Origin: Dyadobacter sediminis
GTDB taxonomy: Bacteria; Bacteroidota; Bacteroidia; Cytophagales; Spirosomataceae
Assembly: GCF_005860765.1 (NCBI RefSeq)
Contig: NZ_VCEI01000021.1
Span: forward strand, 248,001-312,000
Direction of reading: 5' to 3'
Length of the DNA: 64,000 nucleotides
Shown here: positions 16,338-25,705 of the stretch, in pieces
Layout of the letters: every line of letters begins with the position of its first letter
Position numbering within the stretch: the stretch's first letter is position 1
Program-made: the position numbers and the translations under genes
The notes under the pieces: generated by a model
The model's input: the letters and a program-made list of their open reading frames with translations, nothing else
What the model was told of the DNA's origin: nothing
Databases searched by the model: none

Positions 16338-17378
16338 ATGAAAGAAAATAAAAGCAATAGTTCAGGTTCGGGAACACTGGCCTTGTATGCCGCTGCCGGC
16401 ATCGGTTTGTATGCTGCCGCCAAAAGGATTTACAGGGAAATGAACCGGTTTGATTTCGCTGATAAAGTTGTTGTGATTACCGGCGGCGCACGTGGCCTGG
16501 GCCTGATCATGGCGCGGGAACTGGCTTCCAAAGGGGCATTGCTGGTAATTTGTTCCAGAAATTCCGAACAGCTTGAAAGTGCCGAAAATGAATTGACCGA
16601 AAGGGGCGCGAATGTGCTGGCAGTAACGGCAGACATCAGCGATCCCAATGACGCCCTTAAAGTAGTACAAACGGCAGTTTCTCACTTTGGCAAAATAGAT
16701 GTGCTCATCAACAATGCGGGCATCATGCTCGTAGGGCCACAGAATGTCATGGATATTCAGGATTATAAAAAAACAATGGATACCAATTTCTGGGCTTCGC
16801 TTTATATGATCAAGGCTGCTTTGCCGTATTTTGCCGAGCAGGGAAAAGGCAGGATCGTGAATATCTGCTCAATAGGAGGGAAAATATCGGTACCGCATTT
16901 GCTGCCTTACAGTGTAAGCAAGTTTGCGATGGTGGCCCTGTCGGAAGGATTGCATGCTGAGCTGAAAAAAGATAATATCCACGTCACTACGGTTATACCC
17001 AATCTGATGAATACCGGAAGCCCGAGAAATATTCTCGTCAAAGGCAAGCATGAATCGGAATTTGCATGGTTTAAGTACGCCGGTTCTTCGCCTTTGCTTG
17101 CTCAGGATCCGGAAGTATCTGCCAGGAAAATTATTCAGGCCACAGAATACGGCCTGAATGAAGTAACGCTGACGTTTACGGCCAAACTTGCAGTAGCGGT
17201 ACAAGGCATCAAACCCGGGTTGATGTCCGGTATTTTTACGTTGGCCAATAAATTTCTGCCGGATTCTGGAACGGAAGGACATCGTACCCAAAAAGGTTTT
17301 GAAAGCGAATCGGATAAAACATCCGGTCCTGTTCCGAGCCAAAGCGACATTGCCGCAATCCTGAACAATCAGATCTAG
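16338..17378 (+). CDS. Membrane-anchored short-chain dehydrogenase/reductase (SDR)
   Basis: 346 residues from the ATG at 16338; an in-frame ATG at 16308 would add ten residues. A hydrophobic N-terminal segment (about 12-28) probably anchors the protein to the membrane. The classical SDR motifs follow: VVVITGGARGLG (cofactor site), LINNAG at 124-128, the catalytic serine in NICSIGG (S178), and Y191xxxK195 in LPYSVSKFA. The Rossmann domain is complete, and a C-terminal extension of about 80 residues with little order follows. The substrate is unknown. It converges on the DUF2490 gene with only 7 bp between them. Confidence 0.88.
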   Translation: MKENKSNSSGSGTLALYAAAGIGLYAAAKRIYREMNRFDFADKVVVITGGARGLGLIMARELASKGALLVICSRNSEQLESAENELTERGANVLAVTADISDPNDALKVVQTAVSHFGKIDVLINNAGIMLVGPQNVMDIQDYKKTMDTNFWASLYMIKAALPYFAEQGKGRIVNICSIGGKISVPHLLPYSVSKFAMVALSEGLHAELKKDNIHVTTVIPNLMNTGSPRNILVKGKHESEFAWFKYAGSSPLLAQDPEVSARKIIQATEYGLNEVTLTFTAKLAVAVQGIKPGLMSGIFTLANKFLPDSGTEGHRTQKGFESESDKTSGPVPSQSDIAAILNNQI

Positions 17379-17385
17379 ATTTTTT

Positions 17386-18090
17386 TCAGAACGACGACTT
17401 GATCGAAAGCTGGAATATATTGTTTCGTACATTTTTATCCTCCTGGATAATGTACCGCAGCATGTATCCGGCTTCCAGATCAAGTTTTTTGTTAAAACGG
17501 TATCCGGTTCCCGCATAGGGCCGGTTCTGATCAAAAAAACGCCTGCCGGACTGTTCGTTTCCCTGAACGTTCAGAAAGAGTTCGTTCTGAAGACAAACAT
17601 ATATTCCCTTCGTAAAGTCAGGATTTGCAGCAACCGGGATTAATGCCTGTATGTAATACCGGATCCGCTGCGCAAATATCTTCTCTTGCTGCATATGCAT
17701 GAACCGCTGCTCAAAACGGAACCGGTTTGTTACGGGTATGTTTTTAAATTTGTTCCTGATTTCAAATTGTTCAAAAATCCTGTTTTCCGGTTCATATTCA
17801 AGTTTGTCGTCTTCTTTTTCCCAGGTTCCGAAATAGGTATAACCCAAAGTAACCGTCTGATTTTCTCTGATTTTGTACCCGATTCCCGGCCGGATCAAAA
17901 GTGTATTGGCATAATCAAACCGGTCAGCAGAACGGAGCTGCATATCATAACTGAATTGCCACTTTTCAGCAAGTTTTTGCTCATGCGACCAGAAAACCCA
18001 GCCGTTATGTTCAATGCTCTGAGCTTTGGAATAATGGAAGAACAAAAGAAAGCAACAGATTAGATAAGGTCGAACAAAACGGAATTTCAT
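17386..18090 (-). CDS. DUF2490 family outer-membrane beta-barrel protein
   Basis: 234 residues with a signal peptide ending near residue 23 (SKAQ). Strand-like repeats follow, with aromatic belts typical of a small beta-barrel: WVFWSHEQKLAEKWQFSYD, LLIRPGIGYKI, TVTLGYTYFGTWEK, NRFRFEQRFM, and a final FQLSIKSSF. DUF2490 proteins are found across Bacteroidota and Proteobacteria and have no proven function. It is monocistronic and convergent with the SDR gene. Confidence 0.82.
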   Translation of the reverse strand: MKFRFVRPYLICCFLLFFHYSKAQSIEHNGWVFWSHEQKLAEKWQFSYDMQLRSADRFDYANTLLIRPGIGYKIRENQTVTLGYTYFGTWEKEDDKLEYEPENRIFEQFEIRNKFKNIPVTNRFRFEQRFMHMQQEKIFAQRIRYYIQALIPVAANPDFTKGIYVCLQNELFLNVQGNEQSGRRFFDQNRPYAGTGYRFNKKLDLEAGYMLRYIIQEDKNVRNNIFQLSIKSSF

Positions 18091-18185
18091 GAAAAGTACC
18101 TGAGAAAGTCATTCCTGTTTACTGATTATATCCGTGCCAGAAAATTCGGGATTCTGTTATGGTTCCGGAAAGTGCGGGTTTGTGA

Positions 18186-18223
18186 AAATTTCGGCCGGCA
18201 GTTCAGGTCCTTGCCGGCCGAAA
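18186..18223 (-). terminator. Terminator of the GH9 gene
   Basis: A perfect 12-bp GC-rich stem (18189-18200 and 18212-18223, TTTCGGCCGGCA and its complement) with an 11-nt loop. On the minus strand it runs into AATTTTC. Confidence 0.75.
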
Positions 18224-18255
18224 CAGGAGTTAAGCAGTTTTATGCAAGATGTGGT

Positions 18256-21200
18256 TTAATAAATTACTATTTTTTGAGTATGTATCGGGTAATCTGATTT
18301 GTTTCTGATGTGCAGCATATAAATGCCCGAAGGAATGCCGGAGGCATCGAGCAGTGTTGCCGCATTCTGTTTCAGTTCCTGATGTGTTAGGATTCGGCCT
18401 TCTTTACTGATCAGTTCGGCGGATAACTGTTCAATTTTACCATCCTGCCGGGTTTCTGTTTTTATTTCAAAAGTAGAATGCTTCAGTTCACTTACAACAA
18501 CCTTTGTTCCATTGCACGGATCAGCAGCATGAACAATTCTGGTCACTTCATATTTCCCGTCATGATCCACTTCTTTCAGCCTGTAATAATTAGTCAGTTC
18601 CGGCTGCGTATCTGTAAATGAATAGGAGTGGTTCAGTTTTGTAGTGCCTGCGGCATTTACCCGGCCTATTTCGCTGAATGTTTTTGCGTCACGGCTTCGC
18701 TGTACAGAGAAATAATCCGCATTGATTTCTTCGCTTGTTGCCCAGTACAGTTCTACATTGCATTTGCCTGATTTTGCTCCGAAGTTTTTGAAACGAACAG
18801 GAAGCGGTCCGTTTGAAACGGAACTGAAAAAGGCAAAGGACGCGATGGTTACGGCCATTTCCTGAACCGTAAACTCAGCCATTTCTACGGCTTCCCGCAC
18901 GTCTGTATACCGGCGGAGAACGGGATAAGGATCATCTTTTTTATAGCCGTAAGGGTAACGGTTTGCTGAATCCTGAATGGCAAAACTGGAAGGCCGGTTC
19001 ATGGTCAGCGTAGCGGCCGGGCCGAAAACAGGCACGCCGGGAACCGGTTCGGGAAACTTGCCGGGCAAAGATGACCAGTGCAGCGGTAATCTTGGCGCAT
19101 TTTTTCCAATGCCAGTAATAAAACTTCTGGACAGCGGATTATTTCCCAAAGGAATGTCAAGCTGTATTTTGGCCAGATCAAGCAACTCAGGCTTTTTGAG
19201 CAAATGGCTGAACATGATGTAATCGAATGCATAACTCTGCGCCATCGCAAAACTTCCAAAGCCGACATAACCTTTGTAATGATGATAGGCACCGTGATAA
19301 GCATGCTTTTTCATGGTCCGGTTAAAATAATTCACGAGTATTTCGGAGTTCAGCTTGTTTTTGAATTCATCCACATGCACAGCTTCCACAGGGAATGCAG
19401 TAGTGGAATAAGCCCAGATCGCCTTGACGGTATGCTGCTGCCAGCTCATGGTTGCATGAAACTCGTGCGGTATCAGCTTGTACCATTTCAGAAAATCCGC
19501 ATGATATATTTCATCCCCTGTTGATTTATATAGCTCCGCTGCTGCCCATGCGCGGTTGTCACGGTCTTCTTCATCCGGGTACGGACCGGCAGAAATTCCC
19601 TTGACATCCACAGGTTTTGAAGCCGCAGGATGTGCCTGAAGAAAGGTCCAGGCTTTTTTGGCCTGATCCAGGCATGCATCGGCGTAAGTCACATCATACG
19701 TTTTGAAATTCCGGTAAGCCATGGCCATGGCAGCAGCAAACATGGCTGTGGATTGCGTTGTTTTTTCAGAAACATAAAACGGGTTGGTTTCTTCACCGGG
19801 CAAGCCGCTTGACCAGAGTGCAGGCGTTACCCTGAAATAAACGCCGCCATCGGGTGCCTGCATGTGTTTGAGCCAGTCCGTTTCATACCGTAGTTCGTCC
19901 AGCAGGTCAGGAATGTTGTTATCACTTTCAGGAATATTGGAGAAGCCGTCAGGAAACTTTTTTGGATATAACTCGAAAGCAGTAAACAGGATGAACATGG
20001 CGCTGGCGGCAGTGGGAACGTAACGGCCATAATCGCCGGCATCAAGCCAGCCTTTCGGCATGGGTATCTTGGTTCCCGGTGCATAGTCCGTACCATTGTT
20101 CAGATCCGAAAGGGTATGTGACGAATGAATTTCAGCCGTTTTATTCGGCAATCCGTCACGTGCCCAGTTTCCGGCGCTTGATCCTTCCAGCTTTTCTGTT
20201 CTTTGAAAATATAGTGCGCGTGCAGTGTGAAAGTAGGGCTCATCGTAAACATTGTCTGAAATGGTGAAATTTTCGGAACGGCCGTAGCCGGGAACAAAAA
20301 GATGATACTTGCCAGCTGTTGCAAATGTGGAGAAATCCAGCTCAAATACCCGTTCGCCGCTGAAAGATGAATCGGTTTTCAGGAATTTGCTGTTGCCGCT
20401 GAAAACAACCTGCTGTTCGTCATTGACAAGCTGAAAAGGAGGAGGGTTCAATGTATCGATCGGCATAAACCAGGCATCGCCCAGAAAGTTTCCGAGCTTT
20501 CCCAGCTTCGGGCTGTCTGGCAGATAGCCGACGTGATTGGCTTTTACATTTCCATAAATATCCTTGTCGCTGAAAATGAAAGTGGAATCCAGCACTGTGC
20601 TGTTGCCCGACAGATCCTTCAATTTATTCGCATGAATGGTATAGGAAACATTATTTTTCAACGGTTTGTCAAAAAGCAGAAAAAGCTCGAATGTGGTAAC
20701 CGTACTTCCGGAACCGGGCATAAGGCCGGAGACATAAGCATGCCGCCCGATTTTTACCGGATGAACAAGGTTCTTGTAATTTGCATCAGCCTGACTTTCA
20801 ATACTGTAATTTTTAACGTTATAGCAGTCGGTTGTATCAAATCTATCGCTGACACGAAGTTTGGCAATGTTACCCGCGACGGGCTTGAAATAAACTTTCG
20901 GCGATTTTCCGTCGGCAACTTTTATGTTGTCAATAAAAAACTGAAGCTGGCTGACCGCAGAAGTACCAAATTCCAGAAATTCGATTGAGCTGAGATTATA
21001 GCTCTGCGTTTTCAGAAGTTCCAGCGGAATCCGGACTTCCTTGTAACTGGTCGTAATCAACCCTCCGCCTTGTATGTAAGGTTCCAGATTTACCCAGTTG
21101 CTTTTGGCAAAATAAGTTGTAAACCGTACCGAAGTCATCTGATTTGCCTTGTTGGATTTGATGAAAAACCGAAGCTCGTCGAAAGATGAAATATCCGAGC

Positions 21201-21429
21201 GCCACAAGCCGGTACAATTAAAGCTGATCCGCGGCGAATGCGCATTATCGGGTTCCGCCCTGAAACAAGAATTGCCCGCATAAGCATCCGGCCCGGAAAG
21301 GATGGAGCCATAGGCTTTCGTGCAAGTTGCCGAATTGGGAGTTTCACCGTCCCACAGCATTTTGTCCTGCGCAATTACCGGCAATGAAAGGCACAGGGAA
21401 GTCAGCATCAAACAGAAGAATTTTTTCAT
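18256..21429 (-). CDS. Secreted glycoside hydrolase family 9 (endoglucanase-like) with T9SS sorting domain
   Basis: 1057 residues with a signal peptide (cleaved near VIAQ, residue 21). A carbohydrate-binding-like beta-sandwich (about 22-180) and an Ig-like region (about 180-395, CelD_N style) precede the (alpha/alpha)6 GH9 domain (about 397-868). Catalytic features: WLDAGDYGRYV with D463 and D466, the LGNNPLSRSFITGIG block (761-775), and the general acid E857 in FTVQEMAV. The usual NE dipeptide reads QE here. An FN3-like module (about 875-970, LPVRF...VELYWATSEE) leads to a type A T9SS C-terminal domain ending in PIHTQKIVIY. The expected role is surface or secreted beta-glucan hydrolysis. Confidence 0.88.
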   Translation of the reverse strand: MKKFFCLMLTSLCLSLPVIAQDKMLWDGETPNSATCTKAYGSILSGPDAYAGNSCFRAEPDNAHSPRISFNCTGLWRSDISSFDELRFFIKSNKANQMTSVRFTTYFAKSNWVNLEPYIQGGGLITTSYKEVRIPLELLKTQSYNLSSIEFLEFGTSAVSQLQFFIDNIKVADGKSPKVYFKPVAGNIAKLRVSDRFDTTDCYNVKNYSIESQADANYKNLVHPVKIGRHAYVSGLMPGSGSTVTTFELFLLFDKPLKNNVSYTIHANKLKDLSGNSTVLDSTFIFSDKDIYGNVKANHVGYLPDSPKLGKLGNFLGDAWFMPIDTLNPPPFQLVNDEQQVVFSGNSKFLKTDSSFSGERVFELDFSTFATAGKYHLFVPGYGRSENFTISDNVYDEPYFHTARALYFQRTEKLEGSSAGNWARDGLPNKTAEIHSSHTLSDLNNGTDYAPGTKIPMPKGWLDAGDYGRYVPTAASAMFILFTAFELYPKKFPDGFSNIPESDNNIPDLLDELRYETDWLKHMQAPDGGVYFRVTPALWSSGLPGEETNPFYVSEKTTQSTAMFAAAMAMAYRNFKTYDVTYADACLDQAKKAWTFLQAHPAASKPVDVKGISAGPYPDEEDRDNRAWAAAELYKSTGDEIYHADFLKWYKLIPHEFHATMSWQQHTVKAIWAYSTTAFPVEAVHVDEFKNKLNSEILVNYFNRTMKKHAYHGAYHHYKGYVGFGSFAMAQSYAFDYIMFSHLLKKPELLDLAKIQLDIPLGNNPLSRSFITGIGKNAPRLPLHWSSLPGKFPEPVPGVPVFGPAATLTMNRPSSFAIQDSANRYPYGYKKDDPYPVLRRYTDVREAVEMAEFTVQEMAVTIASFAFFSSVSNGPLPVRFKNFGAKSGKCNVELYWATSEEINADYFSVQRSRDAKTFSEIGRVNAAGTTKLNHSYSFTDTQPELTNYYRLKEVDHDGKYEVTRIVHAADPCNGTKVVVSELKHSTFEIKTETRQDGKIEQLSAELISKEGRILTHQELKQNAATLLDASGIPSGIYMLHIRNKSDYPIHTQKIVIY

Positions 21430-21500
21430 AAAATGCCATTGTTAGTGTGTGTTTTTAGCTAGAGACAATTTTACGGGTGCCGATATATGCCCGCATAGCA

Positions 21501-21553
21501 AAAAAAATTACTGATCCGGAAAGCTCCGGATTCCCGGCTTTCAGGATCAGTAA
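21501..21553 (-). terminator. Terminator of the TonB receptor-DUF4249 operon
   Basis: Arms TTACTGATCC (21508-21517) and GGATCAGTAA (21544-21553) pair perfectly, with an inner AAAGC/GCTTT stem. On the minus strand it is followed by T7 (plus strand A-run 21501-21507). Confidence 0.85.
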
Positions 21554-21562
21554 AGTTCCGGG

Positions 21563-22531
21563 TTACTTTGTGTAGGAATGTTTTAATTGTGCCGCATTGT
21601 AAGCACCAAAGCAGCCAAGCCCGCCTTTTATATTGGTATAAATTAAGGTCGGCTCGGTAAAAGGACTGTCCGAATTATCACGGATTGCCTGCGAACGATG
21701 ATATTTGTAATAATGCTTGTCTATACTATATACTTCCATGTTGATCGCCGTGATTTTGGTATTGGGATAAATAGTGACGCTTTTACCATTGCTGCGAGTT
21801 TTTTCCTGCGCGTGCGGCAGACTTGATCTTCCGGTTGAGGATGTAAAAAGTGATCCGTCCAGTTGGTTGTCACTGATAAATTCATTTCTTCCCAGCTCCC
21901 AGTTCCAGTTGAACTCGAATTTGTCAGAAATCCTCTTTTCAATGAAATCCTGCTTGTCTGACGAAACCGGAACTGTGTAATCAATGTCCATAAATGCACT
22001 GGTCCTGTAATAATTGGTATCCTTCGGAATATCCTGCCATGTCATTTTTAGTGTGACTGCAGTATCCTGGTATAAAGCATAGCTTGTGACCAGCGAATCG
22101 ATCTCGTACGATTTTATAACCGGAGTTTGCTTCGGAACGGTACATTCTGCCGTTACGGTTCTTTTGCCATCCGAAACAAACAGGGAATACGTTTTAGAAG
22201 CTGAAATCGGGAATTTTGACTGTGGTAAGCTGTACAGTTTGTTTTTGGGATCAAAAGGAATTGTAGCTTCATGGACACCGTCCGAAATCTTTACCGTTGC
22301 ATTTTCTATTCTGTCTCCTGTCGCATCTGTTTTTGTAAATAAAGGAATGGATTCCGTTACAATGACATTGATGTAGGGCAGCTGCGGAGAAATGACGGAA
22401 TTTACCACAAGTTTGGATTCAGTCTTCGGCAGCTTTGCCTCAGGAATATCCGTCACCATTGATTCGCAGGCGGCCAGCATCAGCGACAGGGCGATAACCG
22501 CAATGCTGAAAATTGATTTTAACTTTTTCAT
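21563..22531 (-). CDS. DUF4249 family lipoprotein
   Basis: 322 residues with a lipoprotein signal and lipobox at C22 (LMLAAC). An Ig/beta-sandwich body starts with the typical ESKLVVNSVISP, followed by VTESIPLF and VKISDG segments. DUF4249 proteins are nearly always encoded right after a TonB receptor in Bacteroidota, and here the gap is 3 bp. They are thought to be surface or periplasmic partners of the receptor, comparable to SusD in position but not in fold; the function is unproven. Confidence 0.88.
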   Translation of the reverse strand: MKKLKSIFSIAVIALSLMLAACESMVTDIPEAKLPKTESKLVVNSVISPQLPYINVIVTESIPLFTKTDATGDRIENATVKISDGVHEATIPFDPKNKLYSLPQSKFPISASKTYSLFVSDGKRTVTAECTVPKQTPVIKSYEIDSLVTSYALYQDTAVTLKMTWQDIPKDTNYYRTSAFMDIDYTVPVSSDKQDFIEKRISDKFEFNWNWELGRNEFISDNQLDGSLFTSSTGRSSLPHAQEKTRSNGKSVTIYPNTKITAINMEVYSIDKHYYKYHRSQAIRDNSDSPFTEPTLIYTNIKGGLGCFGAYNAAQLKHSYTK

Positions 22532-22534
22532 GGC

Positions 22535-24955
22535 TTAAAATTTGAAGTTGTAGCTGAAAGAAGGGATTACCGGAAACAGAGAATACTTTTTCAGGTTACT
22601 CTGGATTTTCCCGTCTGCAATCAATTTGTGCGAGATATCATAATAGAAAGGATTCTTGCGGTTATAGGCATTGTACACGCTGAATTCCCAAGTTCGTTCA
22701 TGCCGTTTCTTCTTTTTGTGAAACTGAATAGCCAGATCCAGCCGGTGAAAAGGTTGTGCACGAAAGTTGTTTTTGCTTGCGTATTCCGTAGCCTCCGAAC
22801 CAGACGTATGGCTGTTAATGGAATTTTCATCGGGATTGTAATGACCAAAAAACCTGTGATCAATTCTTGAATCTATAGCGCTGTAAATGGACGTAGGCAA
22901 AGTAAGTGCGTTGCCTGTTCCGTAAACCCACGTTGCAGACATTGTAATCCGCTTGCTAAGCTCGTAAATACCCACAATCGAAAGGTCGTGGCGGCGGTCG
23001 TAACGCGGGTGAAAAGTATTGCCGTTATTCAGTTCCGGGAATTTCCAGTAAATCCATGACAGCGTATAGCCGATCCAGCCGGAAAGCCTGCCGGTTTTTT
23101 TCTGAACCAGAAACTCGGAGCCGTACGACCAGCCTTTGCCGGACGTAACATTGTCTTCCCAGTTCACATCGTTCGCATTTTCACCTTCTCCGGCAATACC
23201 CAGAAACGTAGCGCCTTCCTTGTAGCTCAGAATATGATCCATGTTTTTGTAAAATCCTTCCAGTGTAAATGTAAGCGCAGGCTGTTCAAGGTCTTTTGCA
23301 AAACCGAATGCATACTGGCTGGATTGTTGCGGAGCAATGCGGTCCGTGCTGGTTACCCACAAGTCGGTCGGCAATCCAAGGCCGGTATTGGACAAAAGAT
23401 GGACATACTGATTCATGCGCGCATAGGAAACCTTTGCAGAAAAATCGGGATCCAGCCGCAATGCTGCCGAAAAGCGTGGTTCGGGCTGTACGTAACTTTT
23501 ATTTCTGGCCTTGAAGTAGCTCAGCCGGAATCCTGCATTCATTTTCAACGCATCAAAGGGTTGCCAGGTATCTTCGGCATAAATACCGGCTTCCATAGAC
23601 TGAACCGGCTTTTCATTCGGGTCAATGGGCTTGTCACTGTACGAACCCGACATCGCAACGGCAGAAGGAGTTGACTTGTGAAGCGTGGCCTGTGCCCCGA
23701 ACCTGATGGCATGAGCCGCTGACGGATAAAAGTCAAAATCCGTTTTCAGGCTTAAATCCCTGATGTTCGAATTGTAACGCAGGCTGGATTCACTTTCGCT
23801 ACGATTTTCGCCGGTAACTTCCTTGAAATAACTGGTTGTGGCAAAATTGAAATTGGTGAATATAAAAGACGTATTGACAAACAGTTTTCGGTTCAGAATG
23901 TGGTTCCAGCGCATGGTTGCCGTTGCATTTCCCCAATCAATGCCAGTGTTCGCTTCAAAATTTGATCTTTTCTCTTTAATATAAAATTTGTCCTGACCGA
24001 GATAGCCGCTAAGGTAAAGCTTGTCTTTTGCCCCGAAATCATAATTGATTTTGGCATTCAGGTCATAAAAATAGTAGCCGGGCCGGAACTTTTCCTGACT
24101 GTTTTTTTGAGAAAATTGAATTACCGGAGCAGCCAGAATATCCAGATAAGTTCTTCGTCCGGATATTAAAAAAGATGATTTTCCTTTTGATAATGGTCCT
24201 TCCAGCGTCAGCCGCGAAGCAATCAGCCCGATTCCGCCTTCGCCGTGCAGCTTGTCTTTGCTTCCTTCTTTCATGTTCATTTCAACAACGGACGATAGCC
24301 GGCCGCCATAACGTGCCGGAAAACCGCCTTTTGTCAGTTCCACATTTTTGATTGCATCGCTGTTGAATACGGAGAAAAAGCCGAAAAGATGGTTTGCATT
24401 GTAAACAACGGCATCGTCCAGAATAATCAGATTCTGATCCGGTCCGCCGCCGCGAACATAAAGCCCCGTCTGGCCTTCGGTACCTTTCTGAACACCTGGC
24501 ATCAACTGCAGACCTTTTAAAACATCCTTTTCTCCAAAGAGCGCAGGCATTTTCTTGATCTGCTGAATCGGAATTTCCAGAACGCTCATTTGCGCCGACC
24601 GGCTCACATAATCTTCCTGCTTACGTGCAGAAACAACGACTTCTTCCAGCTGATGAACGGACGGGAGAAAAACATTCAGTTCCATATTCTGCTGCGCATG
24701 AACCGTACGAACCACTTTTTCATAACCTACAAGCGAATAGGAGATGGTTACGGAATCCGAAACGGGAACGGTTAAAGAATAGAAACCGTAATTATTGGTC
24801 ACGGCATTAATGGAAGTCCCGGGAATATACACATTGGCACCGGGCAGCTGCTCCTGACTTCCCTTTTCCTTTACAAAACCGCTGATTGTAATACGTTCTT
24901 GTGCAAAAACACAATAAGAGAAAAATAAAAGTAATATAGTGTGTGTATAGCGCAT
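22535..24955 (-). CDS. TonB-dependent receptor (partner of the DUF4249 protein)
   Basis: 806 residues. The signal peptide ends at FAQ (residue 19), followed by a CarboxypepD_reg-like domain (ITISGFVKEKGSQEQLPGAN). A TonB-box-like LEEVVVSARKQ precedes the plug with GLQLMPGVQKG, TGLYVRGGGPDQNLIILDD, VYNANHLFGFFSVFN and GGFPARYGGRLSSVVEM, then a barrel ending in IPSFSYNFKF. The plug pattern (FGFFSVFNSDAI) is typical of receptors paired with DUF4249. The cargo is unknown. It is the first gene of a two-gene operon closed by a strong terminator. Confidence 0.9.
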   Translation of the reverse strand: MRYTHTILLLFFSYCVFAQERITISGFVKEKGSQEQLPGANVYIPGTSINAVTNNYGFYSLTVPVSDSVTISYSLVGYEKVVRTVHAQQNMELNVFLPSVHQLEEVVVSARKQEDYVSRSAQMSVLEIPIQQIKKMPALFGEKDVLKGLQLMPGVQKGTEGQTGLYVRGGGPDQNLIILDDAVVYNANHLFGFFSVFNSDAIKNVELTKGGFPARYGGRLSSVVEMNMKEGSKDKLHGEGGIGLIASRLTLEGPLSKGKSSFLISGRRTYLDILAAPVIQFSQKNSQEKFRPGYYFYDLNAKINYDFGAKDKLYLSGYLGQDKFYIKEKRSNFEANTGIDWGNATATMRWNHILNRKLFVNTSFIFTNFNFATTSYFKEVTGENRSESESSLRYNSNIRDLSLKTDFDFYPSAAHAIRFGAQATLHKSTPSAVAMSGSYSDKPIDPNEKPVQSMEAGIYAEDTWQPFDALKMNAGFRLSYFKARNKSYVQPEPRFSAALRLDPDFSAKVSYARMNQYVHLLSNTGLGLPTDLWVTSTDRIAPQQSSQYAFGFAKDLEQPALTFTLEGFYKNMDHILSYKEGATFLGIAGEGENANDVNWEDNVTSGKGWSYGSEFLVQKKTGRLSGWIGYTLSWIYWKFPELNNGNTFHPRYDRRHDLSIVGIYELSKRITMSATWVYGTGNALTLPTSIYSAIDSRIDHRFFGHYNPDENSINSHTSGSEATEYASKNNFRAQPFHRLDLAIQFHKKKKRHERTWEFSVYNAYNRKNPFYYDISHKLIADGKIQSNLKKYSLFPVIPSFSYNFKF

Positions 24956-24987
24956 AATTGTAGTAATTCCATGAACAATAAATTTTG

Positions 24988-25018
24988 AAGGCTTAACATA
25001 GTTATAGTGTTAAGCCTT
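24988..25018 (-). terminator. Perfect hairpin after the 130-residue lipoprotein gene
   Basis: An 11-bp perfect stem (AAGGCTTAACA 24988-24998 and TGTTAAGCCTT 25008-25018) with a 9-nt loop lies between the lipoprotein stop and the TonB receptor start. The T-run on the minus strand is weak, so termination efficiency is uncertain. Confidence 0.6.
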
Positions 25019-25049
25019 GTTCTAAAAGTTATTCAATCAGAGCATTAAT

Positions 25050-25442
25050 CTAGTGATTCAGCTCAAAAGGAACCGTTTCGCAGATCGTTTCGCCATTTTT
25101 AAGCTCCGCACATACTTTAAGGATTATATCCTGCTTCTTTTTGACCTTATACAGGAATGCCTTCTCTATATTGACAACCGGCTTGTTATCGCATGCGCAT
25201 CCAATATTTGCTGCTGTCAGCGTATGTCCCTTTTTGTCATTGAGTGTGACTGTAGAACTAACTACAAATGTATTTTTGGGCTCAATCCGTGCTTTTATTC
25301 GAATGCTGTCATTATCATGCATCATTTGATTTCGGGTAGGAGATAATATCGTAATATCCGGTGAATCGAGTTCTTTTTCCTTGCAGGCAATAAAAAATAG
25401 AATAAAGCAAACAAGCGACAATCCGACAATTTTAGGTTTCAT
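25050..25442 (-). CDS. Small lipoprotein with Ig-like fold
   Basis: 130 residues with a lipobox at C20 (FFIAC). After an acidic linker (KEKELDSPD) comes ITILSPTRNQMMHDND, an opening typical of Bacteroidota Ig-like lipoproteins (DUF4625 style). The body is all-beta and has a paired CAC motif (GCACDN) and two later cysteines that may form disulfides. It is separated from the downstream TonB receptor by a perfect hairpin, so probably an independent unit. Function unknown. Confidence 0.65.
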   Translation of the reverse strand: MKPKIVGLSLVCFILFFIACKEKELDSPDITILSPTRNQMMHDNDSIRIKARIEPKNTFVVSSTVTLNDKKGHTLTAANIGCACDNKPVVNIEKAFLYKVKKKQDIILKVCAELKNGETICETVPFELNH

Positions 25443-25705
25443 GTGTCAATAGTGTTTAGTTGTACAATGTAATTTTTGATGCCTTCAGATGTGAAGGTCC
25501 GGTTACATGACCGTCAGAAGAGACCGGCCATATGTTTGCTTTGAAATGTTTTTTACAACTGAAATAACAAATGCACGCAAAAATGGCTGTCTGTAAAGAG
25601 CTTAGGCGAATTGTTAACAATAATTTATTATAGTCAGCAAAAACAAAACTGTCGATATGTTTATGTTCAGGCATGATTTTTCAGGATGTGTGCTAAAAAT
25701 ATATT

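Noticed and set aside
25456..25674. 72-codon minus-strand frame upstream of the HAD gene
   Set aside because: Atypical composition, no signal peptide or motif, and it lies in an AT-rich promoter-like gap.
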